From: Cryptomeria japonica
Lineage: Eukaryota; Streptophyta; Pinopsida; Cupressales; Cupressaceae
Reading direction: 5' to 3'
Length of the DNA: 64,000 nucleotides
Assembly (NCBI RefSeq): GCF_030272615.1
Contig: NC_081411.1
Coordinates: 185,426,449 to 185,490,448, forward strand
Made by a program: the position numbers and the translations under genes. Shown one piece after another: positions 61,489 through 64,000 of this stretch. The first letter of the stretch is position 1; each line of letters starts with the position of its first letter. The notes below the pieces were generated by a model. That model had not been told where the DNA came from. It saw only the letters and a list, made by a program, of their open reading frames with translations, and searched no databases.

Positions 61489-62675
61489 CTACAAAATGCA
61501 TTATCGAATTTAGAAGATGTGCATGTTTAGGAATCTTTGCATTGGAAGATGTTTGCTTCTTCATTAGCTAAGAGGGTATTTCAGCTCTTATTTTCATGAC
61601 TTTAACTAACAGTTACAATAATTTGAACATATTACCCAGCTAAATTTGTTAAGAAAATAGAGCAATAGAATTACAGCAAATACAAAATTGCACGAACATC
61701 ATCAATTACGTGACTCATCAAAGTTGGCTACGTCTATGAGAAAACTAAATTTTATTCTTCTTCAACGATTGTAGCATAGTAATATAAATTCTCATCAATC
61801 TCAAAATGTTATCCTCTTCAAGTTTTATAAAACTCATCATTAAAATCAAAATACATGAGAATAAGAAGAGTTTGAGGAGCTGAAAGGTTTTGTAGGTCGA
61901 ACTTCACGGCTGAGCAACACTTATTTTAAAGATATTTTTATTTACAGTTCATAATGCTAAATTTGTTCAAATTTTTAATTAAATTATGAACAATTTTTTT
62001 CATCAACAACGTTACAGATTATCATTTATAATCCATGAGGATGAACTAGAAAGCAGAAATAAGGATGATAAATTAGGATGACATAACTAGAGAGCAGAAA
62101 TGAGAGGATAGAGCTGACTGATGGGATTAAGTTAAAGCAGGGGAAGGAAGGATTCTAGAACCTCCAAGAGAGGGAAAAAAATTGAAAATGATTCTTATAT
62201 TCGTATTAATAGTCAATTTTATTTATTTATATGCCCAGCAAAGTTTACTATTCATTTATCATTATTTTCAACCTAAAAATTATTCTTTTAGATACAAAAT
62301 TTAATCTCATTAAAAAAAAAAATAGATGTTACCGTTGTGCGTCAAATGGTAGAGCTAACTTTAATAACAATGTAAAACAACAATTAGTAGAGCCATTTTT
62401 TAGCATGTCTAATTACAATATACGAAATAACTGATGTAATTTCTAAAAAAGGAGTCCGATATGAAACGTACATTCTGATATTTCAGATTACGTAGTAATA
62501 CTTGGTAATAACTAGTGATCTCTTTTTTAATAGAAAGTAATTGACTTACTTCATTGTCAAGAAATATGACATAAATACAAAAGCTTAAGAAGCACGGGAT
62601 AAACAGAAACTTGCACGAAAAATTTTCTTCTTTGCTGCAAAAAGCTTCAGAACCACGGGATAAAAAGAAACTTAC
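61489..62675 (-). other. Intron of the ankyrin gene
   Basis: 1187 bp, GT-AG borders, AT-rich. No element recognised apart from the exon-border duplication at its start. Confidence 0.6.
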
Positions 62676-62700
62676 ACGAATATTTTTGTTCCTTGCTGAA
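62581..62700 (-). repeat. 60-bp tandem duplication over an exon-intron border
   Basis: 62,581-62,640 and 62,641-62,700 are near copies (AAGCTT.AGAA..ACGGGATAAA.AGAAACTT.CACGAA). One copy has the donor CGT/GTAAGT; the other reads CGTGCAAGT, a potential GC-type donor. Confidence 0.75.
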
Positions 62701-63356
62701 ATATGTAGAGGTGTATCTCCACTTTCCAATGCCCCTATCTTTGAAGAAGAAAAATTTATTTTGATTTGAGGCATTTCATATCCCTGGTTAAAGCTTATTG
62801 CAATATTCATGGATTTGTTTCCACCAGTTTCCACGGACTCTATTTCAACACCCTGATTGCATCTTACTGCAATATGAACAGCTTTGTTCCCTCCACTTTC
62901 TAGGGGCTCTAACTTTGCAGAATGTTCTTTTCCTTCAACAGGATGAGAATTTATATATGGAGGCTTTTCAAGTCCCTGGTTCACTATGTCTAATAAACAT
63001 ACCGTTTAATTCAAGCAATCAACATTTCTCACTTGGCTAAGTCGGGCAGCTAAGTGCAACACATTCATTCCATAACTATTTGGTATTTCAATAGCATCTG
63101 GCTGCCACTTTATCAACTCTTTTATTGCTTCTAGATGCCCCAATTTCACTACCATACAAAGCGGTGTTTTGTGGTTGTCATTAACACAATAGCATAGTTC
63201 GGGTTGAAACTCTATTAATTGGCTCATTATATGTATGTAGCTTCTCCCTGGTAGCTACATGCAAGCCTGTATCACCATTTGTGCTTTTCATGGATTAACT
63301 CTCTTGCTTCTAGTAAGCCTAATAAATGCTTCACCAGATATGTAAAACAGACATCC

Positions 63357-63845
63357 TGTTGGAAAGAGAGGCAGAGGATATAGAAACAAAACAAATTATA
63401 AATAGACTATAATAGAGACAAGACAGAAAAATGAGCTTTATAGCTATGAAAACTTCATATATATTCATACATAAAAGATATACAATATGATTTAAAATAG
63501 AGCTGCTACTCTTTCCAATCTAATGCATCAAAACAGCTCCCCAGTTCTGATTTTTTGTTACTGTAGCCACATCATCTACTCTATATTTTTCATACTCTAT
63601 TTTTTTCTGTGTTGCTCTCCCAGCATTACCTCTTCTACAATACTTCTTACAAATTAACTTTATATTTAGTTCAAGTCCATTTACTACTGTCTTGTATGTA
63701 CATCAAAAAGATTGCAATCAATATTTTTAATTCAAAAAACTTTCATGTTTGGAGTAAGAAGGAAGGCATGGGCATGGTAAAGTTGAGTATATGGGATGGA
63801 CAGTAGTCTACGGAAGAGTAGGTGGGCAGTTGAAGATTAATTTCA
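63357..63845 (-). repeat. Putative 3' LTR
   Basis: On the plus strand it runs TGTTGGAAAG...TTAATTTCA (489 bp), i.e. TG...CA in both directions. The inner end follows the GGGGGAGTAT purine tract. No second LTR lies within the window, so the outer border is inferred. Confidence 0.55.
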
Positions 63846-63855
63846 ATACTCCCCC

Positions 63856-64000
63856 TTAATCGCAACTGCCATCTATAATACCCAAGTTGTTTCGTTGATG
63901 CACAAAACTTTCATTTCCCAATGGTTTGGTGAAGATATCAGCAAATTGGTCTTCTGACTTGCAATGTTCCAAAATTATTTCTCCATTGTTGATCAGCTCC
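63856..64000 (-). CDS. Copia RNase H C-terminus (partial)
   Basis: The frame open from the window edge reads HCKSEDQFADIFTKPLGNES and ends FVHQRNNLGIIDGSCD with TAA at 63,856-63,858. QFADIFTKPL is the hallmark C-terminal motif of Copia RNase H. No damage in the visible 48 codons. Confidence 0.88.
   Translation of the reverse strand, partial: ELINNGEIILEHCKSEDQFADIFTKPLGNESFVHQRNNLGIIDGSCD

Larger units (their letters stand above)
60754..63356 (-). pseudogene. Ankyrin-repeat/PGG-domain membrane protein gene, disrupted
   Basis: The upstream exon (63,356-62,676) holds ankyrin repeats: NGDTGLHVATR, HKTPLCMVVKLGHLEAIKEL and SYGMNVLHLAAR, then SGDTPLHISARNKNI. The donor is CGT/GTAAGT. The last exon, 61,488 down to 60,754 (acceptor TTTTGTAG), has a final ankyrin helix (LTTLDIARENTEHHESH). 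The PGG-type region follows (KLVVAVLLATMSFTPAFTIP, then SGFQ) and several hydrophobic membrane helices. Plant proteins of this type (ACD6/ITN1-like) are plasma-membrane proteins linked to defence and stress. Damage: a frameshift near 63,240, TAA at 63,006 (Gln CAA expected), a Copia insertion at the C-terminus and a second Copia element at the upstream edge. Confidence 0.82.
63357..64000 (-). mobile_element. 3' end of another Ty1-copia element, cut by the window edge
   Basis: RNase H C-terminus, polypurine tract and a putative 3' LTR on the minus strand. Its inner edge abuts the ankyrin exon at 63,356. Confidence 0.75.

Overview
This window is plant nuclear DNA, most likely from a gymnosperm. 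It is AT-rich and gene-poor, has long stretches of decayed transposable elements, and holds split genes with GT-AG introns, conifer-style leucine-rich-repeat resistance genes and Ty1-copia elements primed by initiator tRNA-Met. A conifer of the cypress group is my best guess from the look of the proteins; this is an inference that was not tested.

Layout. 1-1.23 kb: the decayed 3' end of an uncharacterised, probably transposon-borne gene on the minus strand. 3.36-5.93 kb: a pair of ~570-bp LTR-like repeats around a short non-coding core. 7.5-13.9 kb (minus strand): the only multi-exon host gene that reads open throughout, an NB-ARC/LRR resistance-type gene whose last two exons resemble the thioredoxin-like part of sieve element occlusion (SEO) proteins. 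A second tandem copy of this gene follows but is dead. Its last exon lies at 14.3-14.96 kb and the preceding exons at 35.6-37.8 kb. The two halves meet at the same nucleotide, so the 20.65 kb between them (14,962-35,614) is an insertion, flanked by TTG on both sides.

The inserted block contains a two-gene CACTA-type DNA transposon (21.1-30.0 kb), a LINE ORF1-like remnant, a LINE RNase H-like remnant and a fragment of an NPF/peptide-transporter gene. The first CACTA gene is a tnp2-type transposase with an extraordinary poly-aspartate tail. The second has a SET-like region upstream of a possible Transposase_24-type domain.

37.9-39.6 kb: a Copia element (5' LTR, gag, part of protease) that truncates the second NLR copy. 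41.3-48.0 kb: a complete LTR element on the minus strand with 5-bp target duplications TGAAC. It carries a gag-like zinc-knuckle ORF and a ~1000-codon ORF of unknown function, but no recognisable protease, integrase or reverse transcriptase. 49.7-50.3 kb: a PPR pseudogene fragment. 53.0-60.75 kb: a full-length but decayed Copia element inserted in the 3' coding end of an ankyrin-repeat/PGG membrane-protein gene (60.75-63.36 kb); the lost C-terminal 48 codons can be found on the far side, at 52.85-53.0 kb. A further Copia element starts at 63.36 kb and runs off the window.

Across unrelated elements, nearly all in-frame stops are explained by single C-to-T changes (CAG/CAA/CGA to TAG/TAA/TGA) or the equivalent G-to-A (TGG to TAG/TGA). 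This is the pattern expected from methylcytosine decay of silenced repeats. Of everything here, only the first NLR gene looks potentially expressed.
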